From Christiangramia sp. (GTDB lineage: Bacteria > Bacteroidota > Bacteroidia > Flavobacteriales > Flavobacteriaceae): a stretch of 6,432 nt of DNA. The notes beneath the pieces were generated by a model, which made no database searches, was not told the origin of the DNA, and saw only the letters and a list, made by a program, of their open reading frames with translations. This document shows positions 1-5,966 of the stretch, piece after piece; the stretch's first letter is position 1, and each line of letters opens with the position of its first letter. Both the position numbers and the translations under genes were made by a program. The stretch is from assembly GCA_024635735.1 (NCBI GenBank), contig JAGXII010000022.1, positions 1 to 6,432 of the forward strand. The letters run 5' to 3'.

Positions 1-1859
1 AGTCTGGACACAGCGAATTTTTCCATGTATTCGCTCATGTCTATTCTAATTAAGGAATCTTCATTGTCAAATAATTCACGTGCCAGAACCTTTGCCAGCT
101 GGGTTTTACCAACTCCTGTCTGACCAAGGAATATAAATGATCCAATTGGTTTATTAGGATCCTTAAGACCTGCGCGGTTTCTTTGAATAGCTTTCACCAC
201 TTTTCCAACTGCTTCATCCTGACCAATCACTTTTCCTTTAATCTTTTGCGGAAGTTCAACAAGTTTATTGCTTTCGGTTTGTGCGATACGGTTTACAGGA
301 ATTCCAGTCATCATGGAAACCACATCGGCAACGCTTTCTTCTGAAACTGTTTCCTTGTGTTTTTTAGACTCCTCTTCCCATTTTTCCTGGGCTATGCCTA
401 ATTCTTTTTCAAGATTCTTTTCGTCATCCCTTAGTTTTGCAGCTTCCTCGTATTTCTGCTTTTTAACCACAGAATTCTTGTTCTCCCGAACCTCTTCGAG
501 TCTTCTCTCAAGATCAAGGACCTGTTTAGGAACATCGATATTGGTTATATGCACTCTGGATCCTGATTCATCTAAAGCATCAATTGCTTTATCTGGAAGA
601 AAACGCTCTGTCATATAGCGGTTTGTAAGTTTTACGCAAGCCTGTATAGCTTCGTCTGTATAAACCACATTATGATGTTCTTCGTATTTATTTTTAATAT
701 TATTAAGTATTTCGATAGTTTCTTCTACTGTAGTAGGTTCCACAATTACCTTCTGAAATCTTCTCTCCAGAGCACCATCTTTTTCAATATACTGTCTGTA
801 TTCATCAAGAGTAGTGGCGCCAATACATTGAATCTCTCCACGCGCGAGTGCGGGTTTAAACATGTTGCTGGCATCAAGGCTGCCCGTAGCACCCCCAGCA
901 CCAACAATGGTATGTATCTCATCGATGAAAAGAATAATGTCATTATTCTTTTCAAGTTCGTTCATTACCGCTTTCATTCTTTCCTCAAACTGGCCGCGGT
1001 ATTTAGTTCCCGCAACAAGACTGGCAAGATCAAGAGTAACAACTCTTTTATCGAAAAGAATTCTTGACACTTTTCTTTTAATGATTCTCAGGGCAAGACC
1101 TTCGGCTATAGCCGATTTACCAACTCCAGGTTCTCCAATAAGCAGAGGATTGTTTTTCTTTCTTCTGCTCAATATCTGGGAAACACGTTCGATTTCTTTT
1201 TCTCTTCCCACTACCGGATCAAGCTTATCAGCTTCAGCCAGTGCGGTTAAGTCTCTACCAAAGTTATCCAGTACAGGTGTTTTTGATTTTTTTGAAGTCT
1301 TTCCTGTACCACCACCTCCGCTAAACGGATTCTCGCGGGTAGTTTCATCACCACTTGCATCATCATCTGAAAAAGACTCTGCAGCAGGGCTGTCGGTAAA
1401 ATCGTCCTCATCGCTGGCGATCATGTATTTAAACTGATCTTTAACGCCGTCATAATCTATTTTCAATTTGTTCAACAATTTAGTAGTGGGATCGTTCTCA
1501 TTTCTTAGTATACACAATAATAAATGTGCAGTATTTATCGACGAGCTCTGGAATAATTTAGCTTCCAGAAATGTCGTTTTTAGGGCGCGTTCTGCCTGCC
1601 TGGTTAAATGCAGGTTACGTTTTTCATTACTTATGGTAACAGTATTGGGATTTGCGGGGCTTAGAATTTCAACTTTACGTCTTAAATGTCCCAGATCTAT
1701 TTCCAGAGCATTTAAAATTTCTATGGCTTTTCCGTCACCATCTCGTAGCAAACCAAGCATTAAATGCTCTGTCCCGATAAAATCATGGCCCAGTCGCAGT
1801 GCTTCTTCTTTACTGTAAGCAATTACATCTTTTACTCTTGGTGAAAAATTATCATCCAT
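1..1859 (-). CDS. clpC: ClpC, AAA+ unfoldase of the ClpCP protease (5' part, truncated by window edge)
   Basis: Hsp100/Clp ATPase that unfolds proteins and feeds them to the ClpP peptidase in the cytoplasm. The first 619 codons are present; the family is usually about 850 residues, so the rest of the second ATPase domain lies beyond position 1. Visible parts: double Clp N-domain (about 1-145), an acidic, Ser/Gly-rich linker (about 149-195), first AAA+ domain with Walker A GEPGVGKS (242-249), Walker B ILFIDE (309-314), GATT sensor stretch (347-350) and RRF arginine region (366-368), a UVR-type middle coiled coil (about 465-500), then second Walker A GQTGVGKT (579-586). The UVR-containing middle domain points to ClpC rather than ClpB or ClpA. 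The start at 1859 is chosen because it matches the usual ClpC N-terminus and has AAGGAAG a few bases upstream; a stop lies in frame 10 codons further up. It is divergent from gyrA. The reading frame is unbroken. Confidence 0.96.
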   Translation of the reverse strand, partial: MDDNFSPRVKDVIAYSKEEALRLGHDFIGTEHLMLGLLRDGDGKAIEILNALEIDLGHLRRKVEILSPANPNTVTISNEKRNLHLTRQAERALKTTFLEAKLFQSSSINTAHLLLCILRNENDPTTKLLNKLKIDYDGVKDQFKYMIASDEDDFTDSPAAESFSDDDASGDETTRENPFSGGGGTGKTSKKSKTPVLDNFGRDLTALAEADKLDPVVGREKEIERVSQILSRRKKNNPLLIGEPGVGKSAIAEGLALRIIKRKVSRILFDKRVVTLDLASLVAGTKYRGQFEERMKAVMNELEKNNDIILFIDEIHTIVGAGGATGSLDASNMFKPALARGEIQCIGATTLDEYRQYIEKDGALERRFQKVIVEPTTVEETIEILNNIKNKYEEHHNVVYTDEAIQACVKLTNRYMTERFLPDKAIDALDESGSRVHITNIDVPKQVLDLERRLEEVRENKNSVVKKQKYEEAAKLRDDEKNLEKELGIAQEKWEEESKKHKETVSEESVADVVSMMTGIPVNRIAQTESNKLVELPQKIKGKVIGQDEAVGKVVKAIQRNRAGLKDPNKPIGSFIFLGQTGVGKTQLAKVLARELFDNEDSLIRIDMSEYMEKFAVSR

Positions 1860-1864
1860 TTTAT

Positions 1865-1872
1865 CTTCCTTT
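1865..1872 (-). promoter_or_regulatory. Shine-Dalgarno-like site of clpC
   Basis: Read on the minus strand this is AAAGGAAG, ending 5 bases before the clpC ATG. It is worth recording because gyrA and the TPR gene in this window have only A/T-rich leaders, as is common in Bacteroidota, where Shine-Dalgarno use is weak. It supports the chosen clpC start, but whether it is functionally used is inference. Confidence 0.5.
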
Positions 1873-1897
1873 CTCAAAATTTTATTCACTCAAAATT
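1873..1897. repeat. 9-bp direct repeat in the clpC leader
   Basis: CTCAAAATT occurs at 1873-1881 and again at 1889-1897, a 16-bp start-to-start distance. It lies between the probable clpC promoter and the clpC ribosome binding site, so it would be in the mRNA leader or at an operator position downstream of the start site. In such AT-rich DNA a 9-bp repeat may be chance. It does not resemble a CIRCE element, and I recognise no known regulator site. Confidence 0.4.
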
Positions 1898-1938
1898 GGG
1901 CAAAAACTATACCTAACAAGGAGTTAGTAGCTAATAGA

Positions 1939-1946
1939 CAAAATTA
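1939..1946 (-). promoter_or_regulatory. Probable -7 element of the clpC promoter (TAATTTTG)
   Basis: On the minus strand the site reads TAATTTTG, an exact match to the TAnnTTTG -7 consensus known for the primary sigma factor of Bacteroidota. It lies about 80 bp upstream of the clpC start codon. A good TTG -33 element at the usual 17-19 bp spacing is missing: that position (around 1964-1969) reads TTTTAC, a weak match. The call therefore rests mainly on the -7 box. Confidence 0.45.
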
Positions 1947-2016
1947 CTTTCAATTTTCAAAGTGTAAAATACTGAACTTATTAACCAAACTCCACTAAAA
2001 ATTTGTTAATAAAAAC

Positions 2017-2042
2017 AAGGCTTAGCCTGTGCCTCAAGCCTT
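2017..2042 (+). other. Small hairpin in the gyrA upstream region
   Basis: AAGGCTT (2017-2023) pairs with AAGCCTT (2036-2042) around a 12-base loop, and the 3' arm continues into a short T run (2041-2044). The left arm is also part of a tight alternative palindrome, AGGCTTAGCCT (2018-2028). It looks like a weak terminator or leader structure, but no gene points into it from the left. If gyrA transcription starts upstream of it, it would sit in the 5' leader. Function is unknown. Confidence 0.3.
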
Positions 2043-2106
2043 TTAAAGAGGGAGAAAATATGTAAATTGCCACATTAGATTTTTAAGATAAATTAAAATT
2101 TTAAAT

Positions 2107-3948
2107 ATGGCTGAAGGAGAAAAGCTTATTCCTATCAACATTGAAGATGAAATGAAGTCAGCCTACATCGATTATTCGATGTCGGTCATTGTGTCACGTG
2201 CGCTACCAGATGTGCGTGACGGTTTAAAGCCTGTACACCGCCGTGTATTATACGGAATGTATGAGCTCGGAGTTCTTTCGAACCGCGCGTATAAAAAATC
2301 AGCGAGAATTGTAGGAGAGGTATTAGGTAAGTATCACCCGCACGGGGATTCTTCCGTTTATGATACCATGGTGAGAATGGCGCAGGAATGGAGTATGCGC
2401 TACATGCTGGTTGATGGTCAGGGTAACTTTGGTTCTGTAGATGGTGACAGTCCGGCAGCAATGCGATATACTGAGGCGCGTATGCGTAAGATCAGTGAGG
2501 ATTTGCTGGCAGATATAGATAAGGAAACAGTTGACACTCAACTGAATTTTGATGATTCATTAAGTGAGCCTGTGGTAATGCCTACCCGGGTGCCAAACCT
2601 TTTGGTAAATGGCGCTAGTGGTATTGCTGTAGGTATGGCAACCAATATGCCGCCTCATAACTTATCTGAAGTAATTGACGGTACTATTGCATATATCGAG
2701 AATAATGATATTGAGATTGATGAGCTTATTGAGCACATAAAGGCTCCCGATTTTCCAACCGGAGGAATTATTTATGGTTATGACGGAGTAAGGGAAGCCT
2801 TTAAAACCGGTCGCGGAAGAATCGTAATGAGGGCTAAATCTCATATGGAAGAGATCCACGGAAGAGAATATCTTGTGGTGACTGAAATTCCATATCAGGT
2901 GAATAAGGCCGATATGATCAAGAAAACCGCAGATCTTGTAAATGATAAGAAAATAGAAGGGATTAGCCTTATAAGGGATGAGTCTGACCGTAACGGTATG
3001 CGTATCGTTTATCAGCTTAAAAGAGATGCCATTCCAAATATTGTCCTTAATACATTATTCAAACATACAGCCTTACAGTCTTCTTTCAGTGTAAATAATA
3101 TTGCGCTTGTGAAGGGAAGACCTGAAATGTTGAATCTGAAGGATCTTATTTATCATTTCGTAGAGCACAGGCATGATGTTGTTGTTCGTAGAACTGAATT
3201 TGAATTAAAGAAAGCAAAAGATCGTGCTCATATCCTGGAAGGATTAATTATAGCTTCAGATAATATTGATGAAGTTATTGCGCTAATCAGGGCCTCATCA
3301 AATGCAGATGAAGCGAGAACCAAATTGATGGAGCGATTTGAACTTTCAGAACTTCAGGCGAAAGCGATCGTCGAAATGAGATTGAGACAGCTGACAGGTC
3401 TGGAGCAGGACAAACTTAGAGCTGAATATGATGAAATCTTAAAAACCATTGAAGATCTTGAAGACATTCTTGCAAGAAAAGAGCGAAGAATGCAGGTTAT
3501 CAAAGATGAGCTTATAGAGGTTAAAGAAAAATATGGTGATGAAAGACGTTCTCAAATAGAATATGCTGGTGGTGATCTAAGTATAGAAGATATGATTCCT
3601 GATGAAAAAGTGGTAATTACTATTTCTCATGCAGGTTATATTAAACGGACTTCTCTTAACGAATATAAAACTCAGAATAGAGGAGGAGTTGGTCAGAAAG
3701 GTTCTAATACCCGTAATGAAGATTTCCTTGAGTACTTATTCGTAGGTACGAATCACCAGTACATGCTATTCTTTACTCAGAACGGGAAATGTTACTGGAT
3801 GAGAGTTTACGAGATTCCGGAAGGTAGTAAGGCTTCCAAAGGGAGAGCTATTCAGAATCTTATTAACATAGAACCTGAAGATAAAGTAAATGCCTTTATA
3901 TGTACTCAGGATCTTAAAGATGAGGAATATGTAACAATCATTTTGTGA
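2107..3948 (+). CDS. gyrA: DNA gyrase subunit A, N-terminal fragment (frameshifted gyrA)
   Basis: GyrA is the breakage-reunion subunit of the A2B2 type IIA topoisomerase that introduces negative supercoils using ATP hydrolysed by GyrB. This frame carries 613 codons: the winged-helix region with catalytic Tyr121 in AAMRYTE, the quinolone-determining region HPHGDSSVYD with Ser82 and Asp86 (E. coli Ser83 and Asp87 equivalents, the susceptible-type residues), the tower, a long coiled coil (about 350-475) and the start of the C-terminal pinwheel, with GyrA-box QNRGGVG at 523-529. Translation then runs into TGA at 3946-3948, just as the third blade should begin; the last residues, TIIL, do not look like GyrA. 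Adding one A after 3933 gives VNNHFVIMATKKG and joins this frame to the next one, for 843 aa in total. The start fits the usual N-terminus (MAEGEKLIPINIEDEMK). No Shine-Dalgarno sequence is seen. Confidence 0.95.
   Translation: MAEGEKLIPINIEDEMKSAYIDYSMSVIVSRALPDVRDGLKPVHRRVLYGMYELGVLSNRAYKKSARIVGEVLGKYHPHGDSSVYDTMVRMAQEWSMRYMLVDGQGNFGSVDGDSPAAMRYTEARMRKISEDLLADIDKETVDTQLNFDDSLSEPVVMPTRVPNLLVNGASGIAVGMATNMPPHNLSEVIDGTIAYIENNDIEIDELIEHIKAPDFPTGGIIYGYDGVREAFKTGRGRIVMRAKSHMEEIHGREYLVVTEIPYQVNKADMIKKTADLVNDKKIEGISLIRDESDRNGMRIVYQLKRDAIPNIVLNTLFKHTALQSSFSVNNIALVKGRPEMLNLKDLIYHFVEHRHDVVVRRTEFELKKAKDRAHILEGLIIASDNIDEVIALIRASSNADEARTKLMERFELSELQAKAIVEMRLRQLTGLEQDKLRAEYDEILKTIEDLEDILARKERRMQVIKDELIEVKEKYGDERRSQIEYAGGDLSIEDMIPDEKVVITISHAGYIKRTSLNEYKTQNRGGVGQKGSNTRNEDFLEYLFVGTNHQYMLFFTQNGKCYWMRVYEIPEGSKASKGRAIQNLINIEPEDKVNAFICTQDLKDEEYVTIIL
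3931..3948 (+). other. gyrA: Frameshift site in gyrA (apparent loss of one A)
   Basis: The frame changes by -1 here. The sequence GTAACAATC reads V-T-I, but GTAAACAATC would read V-N-N and continue as HFVIMATKKG, which matches the expected GyrA wording. The missing base is thus an A in what would be a three-A run at 3933-3934. The upstream frame ends at TGA 3946-3948, which overlaps a GTG codon of the downstream frame (GTGA). No standard X XXY YYZ slippery heptamer is visible in the upstream frame, so programmed -1 frameshifting is not supported. Confidence 0.85.
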
Positions 3949-4637
3949 TTATGGCAACTAAAAAAGGTCAGGTTAAGAAAACCCGACTCGAAAAATATTC
4001 CCGTCCAAGAACCAATGGTATAAATGCGATTACAATTAAGGATGGCGATGAATTGCTGGAAGCAAAACTTACAACTGGAAACAGTCAGGTTATGCTTGGA
4101 CTTAGAAGTGGAAAGGCGATTAGATTTGAAGAAAGCAAAACCCGCCCAATGGGAAGAAATGCTTCCGGTGTAAGAGGAATTACTCTGGCTGATGATAAAG
4201 ATGAAGTAGTAGGAATGATTTCGGTTAACGATTTTGATTCAGATATTCTTGTTGTTTCTGAAAATGGATATGGTAAACGTTCCAGCCTTGAAGACTATCG
4301 TATCACTAACCGTGGTGGTAAGGGAGTTAAAACGATTTCAGTAACCGAAAAGACAGGACAACTTGTCGCAATTAAAAATGTTACTGATGCAGATGATCTT
4401 ATGATCATTAATAAATCGGGAATCGTAATTCGTATGGCCGTAGAAAATCTTCGGGTTATGGGTCGTGCAACTCAGGGAGTTAGATTAATCAACTTAAAAG
4501 GAAATGATGCTATTGCTGCAGTGGCAAAAGTGCTCCATGATGAAGATGATGTTGAGAATATGGAAGATCCCGAAAAGCCAGTAGGCAATGAGGATTCGGC
4601 AAATGGCACAACTATTGTAGATGATAGTGAGGAATAA
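3945..4637 (+). CDS. gyrA: DNA gyrase subunit A, C-terminal fragment (frameshifted gyrA)
   Basis: This 230-codon frame holds the rest of the GyrA C-terminal beta-pinwheel, which wraps DNA and lets gyrase add negative rather than only remove supercoils. Visible are the blade motifs MATKKGQVKKT at its start, MGRNASGVRGI (69-79), a second GyrA-box-like TNRGGKG (121-127) and MGRATQGVRLI (172-182), then an acidic tail (about 198-230, ending DDSEE). Acidic GyrA tails are known to tune supercoiling in some bacteria; that role here is inference. If it were translated on its own, the start could be GTG at 3945, overlapping the upstream stop, or ATG at 3951. It would lack all catalytic residues. It is best read as the 3' part of one 843-aa gyrA. 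The TPR gene begins 21 bp after its stop. Confidence 0.93.
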   Translation: MIMATKKGQVKKTRLEKYSRPRTNGINAITIKDGDELLEAKLTTGNSQVMLGLRSGKAIRFEESKTRPMGRNASGVRGITLADDKDEVVGMISVNDFDSDILVVSENGYGKRSSLEDYRITNRGGKGVKTISVTEKTGQLVAIKNVTDADDLMIINKSGIVIRMAVENLRVMGRATQGVRLINLKGNDAIAAVAKVLHDEDDVENMEDPEKPVGNEDSANGTTIVDDSEE

Positions 4638-4658
4638 AAATTAAAAACCAAAACCACA

Positions 4659-5414
4659 ATGAAAACTAATATTTTGACAGCGGCATTGTCACTACTTACT
4701 TTGGTAGCGGTCGCACAAAAAGATGAAATCAAAAATGCTGAAGACGCTATTGACGATGGCAAATTTGCTGAAGCCAAAGCCCAGCTTAAAATCGCTGAAC
4801 CAAATTTAAGTCAGGTAAACGATAAATGGCAGGAACGCTTTTACTTTTTTAAAGGGCAGGCATATAGTTCGGGAAATCCAACTGCTGAGGATATGAAAAT
4901 GGCAGCAGCTGCTTTCCAGAAAGCTTCAGAAATGGGGAATGATGACGCAACCCAAAAACTGATGGAGCTTAAGAACAATATGATTCAAAGCGCTATTAAT
5001 GATCAAAATAATGAAGATTATGGATCTGCAGCCGAAAAACTATATACAAGTTATGAATTAAGTCCACAGGATACTATCTATTTGTATTATGCGGCTAATA
5101 ACTATGTACAGGCTCAGGATTATGGTAAGGCAGTAGAATACCTGGAAACCCTTAATGAATTAGGGTATGATGGTTCAGGAAAAGAATTTGTTGCTGTAAA
5201 TATTGAAACCGGAGAAACTGAATCTTTTGGTTCTAAGGAACAAAGAGATATTATGGTAAAAGCCAACAAATTTAAAGATCCTGATGTTAGAAAAATTCCT
5301 TCCAAAAAAGGAGATATTGCAGGATTGATTGCCAGAATCTATATCAATCAAAAGGAATATGAAAGGCGATTGCAGCAATGGATGAGGCTAAAGCCACTAA
5401 TCCTGATGATGTAG
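4659..5414 (+). CDS. Exported TPR-repeat protein, N-terminal fragment (frameshifted)
   Basis: This is a probable secreted or periplasmic tetratricopeptide-repeat protein of unknown partner. It begins with a typical signal peptide: basic MKTN, a hydrophobic stretch (5-19) and a likely signal peptidase I site after AVA (about residue 19). No lipobox Cys is seen. Helical TPR-like segments follow at about 21-50, 55-93, 110-135 and 138-168, then a less repetitive insert (about 172-215) and the first half of another TPR (218-235). From residue 236 the frame reads RRLQQWMRLKPLILMM and stops, which is not TPR-like. Adding one A in the GAAAGG at 5361-5366 restores YEKAIAAMDEAK and joins it to the downstream frame, for 411 aa in total. 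The start has an A-rich leader without Shine-Dalgarno sequence, 21 bp after gyrA with no terminator between, so cotranscription with gyrA is likely. Confidence 0.88.
   Translation: MKTNILTAALSLLTLVAVAQKDEIKNAEDAIDDGKFAEAKAQLKIAEPNLSQVNDKWQERFYFFKGQAYSSGNPTAEDMKMAAAAFQKASEMGNDDATQKLMELKNNMIQSAINDQNNEDYGSAAEKLYTSYELSPQDTIYLYYAANNYVQAQDYGKAVEYLETLNELGYDGSGKEFVAVNIETGETESFGSKEQRDIMVKANKFKDPDVRKIPSKKGDIAGLIARIYINQKEYERRLQQWMRLKPLILMM
5361..5366 (+). other. Frameshift site in the TPR gene (apparent loss of one A)
   Basis: GAAAGGCGATTGCAGCA reads E-R-R-L-Q-Q in the upstream frame. With one more A it reads E-K-A-I-A-A and runs on into MDEAKATNPDD, completing a canonical TPR helix pair. The missing base is an A in what would be a four-A run. 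The direction (-1) is the same as in gyrA. The run is too short for transcriptional slippage, and no slippery heptamer is seen. Confidence 0.85.
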
Positions 5415-5893
5415 ATCTATTATTATCTGAAGCCAATATGTATTACCAGATGGGTGAAAAAGAGAAAGCCATTGCCAGTCTTGAAACAGCCGGGGAAATG
5501 GATCCTACTAACCCGAGAGTATTCAATAATATTGGATTAATGTATGCTGAGCTTGGAAAACACGAGAAAGCTGCTGAAAACTATAAGAAAGCAATCAATC
5601 TTGATAACGAATTTAATGAAGCAAGAATTAATCTTGTAGCATCTGTTCTTAGTGGAGAAAGAGATCTTATTGACCAGATGAATAAGCTTGGAATGAGTAA
5701 AGAAGATACTAAGAAGTATGATGAATTAAACGAACAACGTAAGGAGCTTTATGAAGAAGTTATTCCATACCTGGAAACAGCATTGGAAATAGATCCTAAC
5801 GATCAGGACGTTATTAAAACTGCAATGAATATCTACTCAAATCTTGGAAAGCAGGAGAAAGTAGAAGAGATGAGAGCAATGCTTCAACAGTAA
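5378..5893 (+). CDS. Exported TPR-repeat protein, C-terminal fragment (frameshifted)
   Basis: This is the 3' part of the same TPR gene, residues 241-411 after repair. It contains two well-formed TPR units, about DVDLLLSEANMYYQMGEKEK and PRVFNNIGLMYAELGKHEKA with their second helices, the latter ending before a charged linker (KLGMSKEDTKKYDELNEQ), and a final TPR-like pair near the end (EEVIPYLETALEIDPNDQD onward). The first ATG in this frame lies inside a TPR helix and would leave the product without a signal peptide, so an independent gene starting here is unlikely. TPR proteins usually act as protein-binding scaffolds; no enzymatic motif is visible. The frame ends 19 bp before a strong terminator hairpin. 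Confidence 0.87.
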   Translation: MDEAKATNPDDVDLLLSEANMYYQMGEKEKAIASLETAGEMDPTNPRVFNNIGLMYAELGKHEKAAENYKKAINLDNEFNEARINLVASVLSGERDLIDQMNKLGMSKEDTKKYDELNEQRKELYEEVIPYLETALEIDPNDQDVIKTAMNIYSNLGKQEKVEEMRAMLQQ

Positions 5894-5912
5894 TTTTTAA
5901 TCATTGAATCAT

Positions 5913-5950
5913 AAAAAAAAAGCCGCTGAATTTTTTCAGCGGCTTTTTTT
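5913..5950. terminator. Bidirectional rho-independent terminator
   Basis: GCCGCTGAA (5922-5930) pairs perfectly with TTCAGCGGC (5935-5943) around a TTTT loop. The stem is flanked by nine As (5913-5921) on the left and seven Ts (5944-5950) on the right, so either strand yields a GC-rich hairpin followed by a U tract. It sits between two convergent genes and can end both the gyrA-TPR transcript and the NlpC/P60 transcript. Confidence 0.95.
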
Positions 5951-5966
5951 ATTTTAAAATTTATTG

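Larger units (their letters stand above)
1860..2106. other. Divergent clpC-gyrA intergenic region
   Basis: This is 247 bp of very AT-rich DNA between two divergently transcribed core genes, so it must hold both promoters. The clpC side has a TAATTTTG box, a direct repeat and a purine-rich ribosome binding site. The gyrA side has no convincing promoter: the nearest -7-like string is TAGATTTT at 2076-2083, one base off consensus and with no TTG at the right distance. A hairpin lies at 2017-2042. The bases just before the gyrA start are almost only A and T, with no Shine-Dalgarno sequence. I see no coding sequence or RNA gene in it. Confidence 0.8.

Noticed and set aside
102..125. Gln in the second Walker A of ClpC (GQTGVGKT instead of GPTGVGKT)
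   Set aside because: The GxxxxGKT core is intact, and from memory Gln here is a normal variant in flavobacterial ClpC, so I do not treat it as a defect.
268..1818. Plus-strand open frames at 268-618, 672-1067, 862-1437 and 1468-1818
   Set aside because: They lie opposite the clpC coding strand, have low-complexity Ser/Phe-rich products, and the minus-strand frame is an unbroken ClpC.
2344..2366. Possible quinolone-resistance change in GyrA
   Set aside because: Ser82 and Asp86, equivalent to E. coli Ser83 and Asp87, are both the susceptible-type residues.
2186..2859. Minus-strand open frames inside gyrA
   Set aside because: They are antisense to conserved GyrA catalytic domain sequence and show no recognisable protein features.
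3673..3693. GyrA-box with Val in place of Lys (QNRGGVG) as an unusual gyrase
   Set aside because: From memory this wording is common in Bacteroidota GyrA, and a second box with Lys (TNRGGKG) is present later in the pinwheel.
3931..3948. Programmed -1 ribosomal frameshifting in gyrA
   Set aside because: No X XXY YYZ slippery heptamer lies in the upstream frame, I see no obvious downstream pseudoknot or stem, and gyrA is not known to use recoding. The exact protein match after adding one A points to a missing base.
4472..5378. Minus-strand open frames over the gyrA end and the TPR gene
   Set aside because: They are shadows of the plus-strand genes, with Ser-rich or unrecognisable products and no supporting leader.
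5378..5893. Independent small TPR gene starting at 5378
   Set aside because: The ATG lies inside a TPR helix, there is no signal peptide or leader, and the upstream bases in this frame encode the missing half of the helix.
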